8,449 bases of DNA, from positions 1-8,449 of the forward strand of contig SOKM01000190.1 of assembly GCA_004375785.1 (NCBI GenBank), in the 5' to 3' direction. Below, piece after piece: positions 6,919-8,449 of the stretch. The translations under genes were made by a program, and so were the position numbers. Numbering within the stretch: position 1 is the stretch's first letter; every line of letters starts with the position of its first letter. The notes beneath the pieces were generated by a model. The model did no database searches. It had not been told where the DNA came from and saw only the letters and a list, made by a program, of their open reading frames with translations. The DNA comes from Candidatus Cloacimonadota bacterium (lineage in GTDB: Bacteria > Hydrothermota > E44-bin80).

Positions 6919-8378
6919 TCTTTGCTTTTGAGTTGTGGGAAGACAATCACTTCCCTGATAGATGGATTATCTGTTAAAAGCATCACTAACCTGTCCACTC
7001 CGATCCCCAATCCTCCGGTAGGCGGCATACCGTATTCCATTGCAGCAAGGAAATCTTCATCCAACTCCTGTATTTCACCCTCCCCCATCTCCTTCATCTT
7101 CCTCTGCTCCTCAAACCTCTCTCTCTGGTCAAAGGGGTCATTCAGTTCACTGAATGCGTTTCCAATCTCCAACCCTGCTATTACAGGTTCAAATCTCTCT
7201 ACAAGTTCAGGATTTTCTCTATGTCTTTTTGCAAGTGGAGAAATATCAAGTGGGAAATCGATTACAAATGTGGGCTGAATAAGGTTAGGTTGTACCATCT
7301 CACCGAATATCTCATCAAGTATTTTACCTTTACCTGCGTTTTCATCAATATCAAGCCCCTGCTCTCGTGCAAAAGTAAAGACCTCATCCCTTGTCAATTT
7401 AGAGAGGTCTTCACCTGTAAACGATTCAATTCCTTCGTAAAACCCAAGCCGTTTCCATGGTCTTGTTAAATCAACATCATTTCCCTGAAAAGTAATTTTC
7501 AAGTTTCCGATAACAGATTCTGTAATTCCAGTAACAATCTCTTCGGTTAAATCCATCATATCCCTGTAATCTGCATACGCCTCATAAGCCTCCATCATTG
7601 TAAATTCAGGATTATGATTCCTGTCAATCCCCTCATTTCTAAAATCCTTACATATCTCGTAAACCTTTTCAAGCCCACCAACAATCAATCTTTTCAGATA
7701 GAGTTCATCTGAAATGCGGAGGAAGTAATCCCTGTCGAGAACCTTATAATAAGTTTTGAAAGGGGTTGCAAATGCTCCGCCGTAAAGTGGCTGCAACACG
7801 GGTGTCTCAACTTCTATAAAACCTTTAGAGTCGAGAATTTCACGCATCTTTTTTATAATCTCTGCCCTTATAATAAAGGTTTCCCTCACATCCTTATTCA
7901 TAATGAGGTCAAGATACCGTCTCCTGTATCTTGTCTCTTTATCTTTTAATCCATGCCATTTCTCGGGAAGAGGAAACAATGATTTGGAGAGGAACTCAAG
8001 ACTCTTTACGAGCAATGTAAGTTCTCCCGTGCCTGTCTTAAATATCTCACCACAAGCACCGATGAAATCACCTATGTCAATAAGTCCAACCATCTCAAAG
8101 AGTTTCTCATCAAGTTTATCCTTCCTGAAATATATCTGGAGTTTTCCTGTTGAGTCTTCTATATCAGCAAAAACAGTCTTTCCATGTCCCCTCTTTGCCA
8201 TTATTCTTCCTGCAATAGCAACGGAATCCTTTCCAACCATCTCTTTTTCTTTCGCTCGTATCCCACCTATACTGTGTGTTCGGGCATAATTGTATGGATA
8301 TGGATCAAGACCCAATTCTTTCAGTCTTTCCAGTTTTTCGATCCTTATCTTCTTCTGGTCAAGTATTTCTCTTTCCAT
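6915..8378 (-). CDS. lysS: Lysyl-tRNA synthetase, class II (LysRS)
   Basis: This cytoplasmic enzyme activates lysine with ATP and charges tRNA-Lys. The protein is 487 aa, within the usual bacterial class II size. An N-terminal helix leads into an OB-fold anticodon-binding domain (about 53-130, including VAIAGRI and VFADIED). The class II catalytic domain follows: motif 1 around GFIEVETPVLQP (186-197), motif 2 around FRNEGIDRNHNPEFT (246-260, ATP-contacting R247), and motif 3 GLGIGVDRLVML (456-467, R463). The frame stays open upstream to a TTG at 8423, but that codon lies inside the promoter, so the ATG at 8378 is preferred; it is preceded by a weak purine-rich GAGAGAGAAG ribosome site. The TGA overlaps the next ATG by 4 nt (ATGA). 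The stretch after motif 1 reads GGAFATPFKTYYKVLD, where the common form is close to GGAxARPFxTHHNALD. It is the first gene of the operon; lysS next to lolC/lolD is a recurrent arrangement in diderm bacteria. Confidence 0.97.
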   Translation of the reverse strand: MEREILDQKKIRIEKLERLKELGLDPYPYNYARTHSIGGIRAKEKEMVGKDSVAIAGRIMAKRGHGKTVFADIEDSTGKLQIYFRKDKLDEKLFEMVGLIDIGDFIGACGEIFKTGTGELTLLVKSLEFLSKSLFPLPEKWHGLKDKETRYRRRYLDLIMNKDVRETFIIRAEIIKKMREILDSKGFIEVETPVLQPLYGGAFATPFKTYYKVLDRDYFLRISDELYLKRLIVGGLEKVYEICKDFRNEGIDRNHNPEFTMMEAYEAYADYRDMMDLTEEIVTGITESVIGNLKITFQGNDVDLTRPWKRLGFYEGIESFTGEDLSKLTRDEVFTFAREQGLDIDENAGKGKILDEIFGEMVQPNLIQPTFVIDFPLDISPLAKRHRENPELVERFEPVIAGLEIGNAFSELNDPFDQRERFEEQRKMKEMGEGEIQELDEDFLAAMEYGMPPTGGLGIGVDRLVMLLTDNPSIREVIVFPQLKSKE

Positions 8379-8397
8379 TCTTCTCTCTCTTACTAAA

Positions 8398-8424
8398 TTT
8401 GTTTTATTATAATCACAAAACAAA
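8398..8424. repeat. Perfect 8-bp inverted repeat flanking the -10 box
   Basis: The arms TTTGTTTT and AAAACAAA (minus-strand reading) occupy 8417-8424 and 8398-8405, separated by 11 nt that contain the -10 hexamer. The arms are therefore in the promoter spacer and at the transcription start, where a dimeric repressor could bind. The arms are AT-rich and of low complexity, so chance is a real alternative. It does not match CIRCE or the CtsR heptad repeat. Confidence 0.3.
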
Positions 8425-8434
8425 ACTTTGTCAA
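8406..8434 (-). promoter_or_regulatory. Sigma-70-type promoter of the lysS operon
   Basis: On the minus strand a perfect -35 hexamer TTGACA (8429-8434) is followed by exactly 17 bp and a perfect -10 hexamer TATAAT (8406-8411). Transcription would begin near 8399-8400, giving a leader of about 20 nt before the lysS ATG at 8378. There is no TGn extension directly before the -10. This is the only convincing promoter I found in the window, and the downstream genes overlap or nearly touch, so it probably drives all seven. A match this close to consensus suggests strong housekeeping transcription. The transcription start is inferred from spacing only. Confidence 0.85.
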
Positions 8435-8449
8435 GAAAAATAAGCCACA

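Noticed and set aside
6922..7278. 118-aa plus-strand open frame opposite the 3' part of lysS
   Set aside because: It is antisense to LysRS motif 3 and surrounding conserved sequence, and the translation has shadow-like Ser/Pro composition.
7903..8289. 128-aa open frame on the plus strand opposite lysS
   Set aside because: It lies wholly antisense to the conserved LysRS reading frame. Its translation is Ser/Pro/Phe-rich, as expected of a complement shadow, and shows no recognisable domain.
8379..8423. Upstream TTG start extending lysS by 15 codons
   Set aside because: It lies within the promoter between the -35 and -10 boxes, so it would not be in the transcript. The extension has no match to the usual LysRS N-terminus.

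Overview
The window holds seven protein-coding genes, all on the minus strand and packed end to end. Read in the direction of transcription (high to low coordinates) they are: lysyl-tRNA synthetase (lysS), a LolC/LolE-type lipoprotein-releasing permease, its ATPase LolD, the arginine-kinase adaptor McsA, the protein-arginine kinase McsB, the AAA+ unfoldase ClpC, and a Gfo/Idh/MocA-family NAD(P)-dependent sugar oxidoreductase cut by the window edge at base 1. Successive genes overlap by 4 to 11 nt or are separated by at most 33 nt. I see no terminator or further promoter between them. A near-consensus sigma-70 promoter (TTGACA, 17-bp spacer, TATAAT) lies just upstream of lysS, so the simplest reading is one long operon starting near base 8400.

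The organism appears to be a diderm (outer-membrane) bacterium, because LolCD-type systems serve lipoprotein transport to an outer membrane. The DNA is AT-rich (about 40% GC by eye, with many AGA/AGG and ATA codons). In many Gram-negatives outside the Enterobacteria, lysS-lolC-lolD is followed by bamA, ompH/skp, lpxD, fabZ, lpxA, a Gfo/Idh oxidoreductase and lpxB. Here the mcsA-mcsB-clpC block lies between lolD and the oxidoreductase. The block is best known from the Firmicutes ctsR-mcsA-mcsB-clpC heat-shock operon, but no ctsR is present here. This combination suggests a poorly characterised low-GC diderm lineage (for example a candidate phylum such as WOR-3/Stahlbacteria). That taxonomic guess is weak and rests on gene order and sequence style only.

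Functionally there are three parts: translation (LysRS, bases 6915-8378); envelope biogenesis (LolC/LolD, 4968-6918, and possibly the oxidoreductase, 1-929, a candidate for nucleotide-sugar or lipid A modification); and phosphoarginine-directed protein quality control (McsA-McsB-ClpC, 963-4978). McsB, activated by McsA, would phosphorylate arginines on damaged proteins. ClpC would recognise the mark and, through its LGF loop, deliver substrates to a ClpP encoded elsewhere. No wholly new system is evident. The points of interest are the unusual operon context of the phosphoarginine module, its lack of a CtsR gene, and residue changes in the ClpC phosphoarginine pocket and in McsB. There is no non-coding stretch over 300 bases, and I found no RNA genes, mobile elements, CRISPR arrays or tandem repeats.
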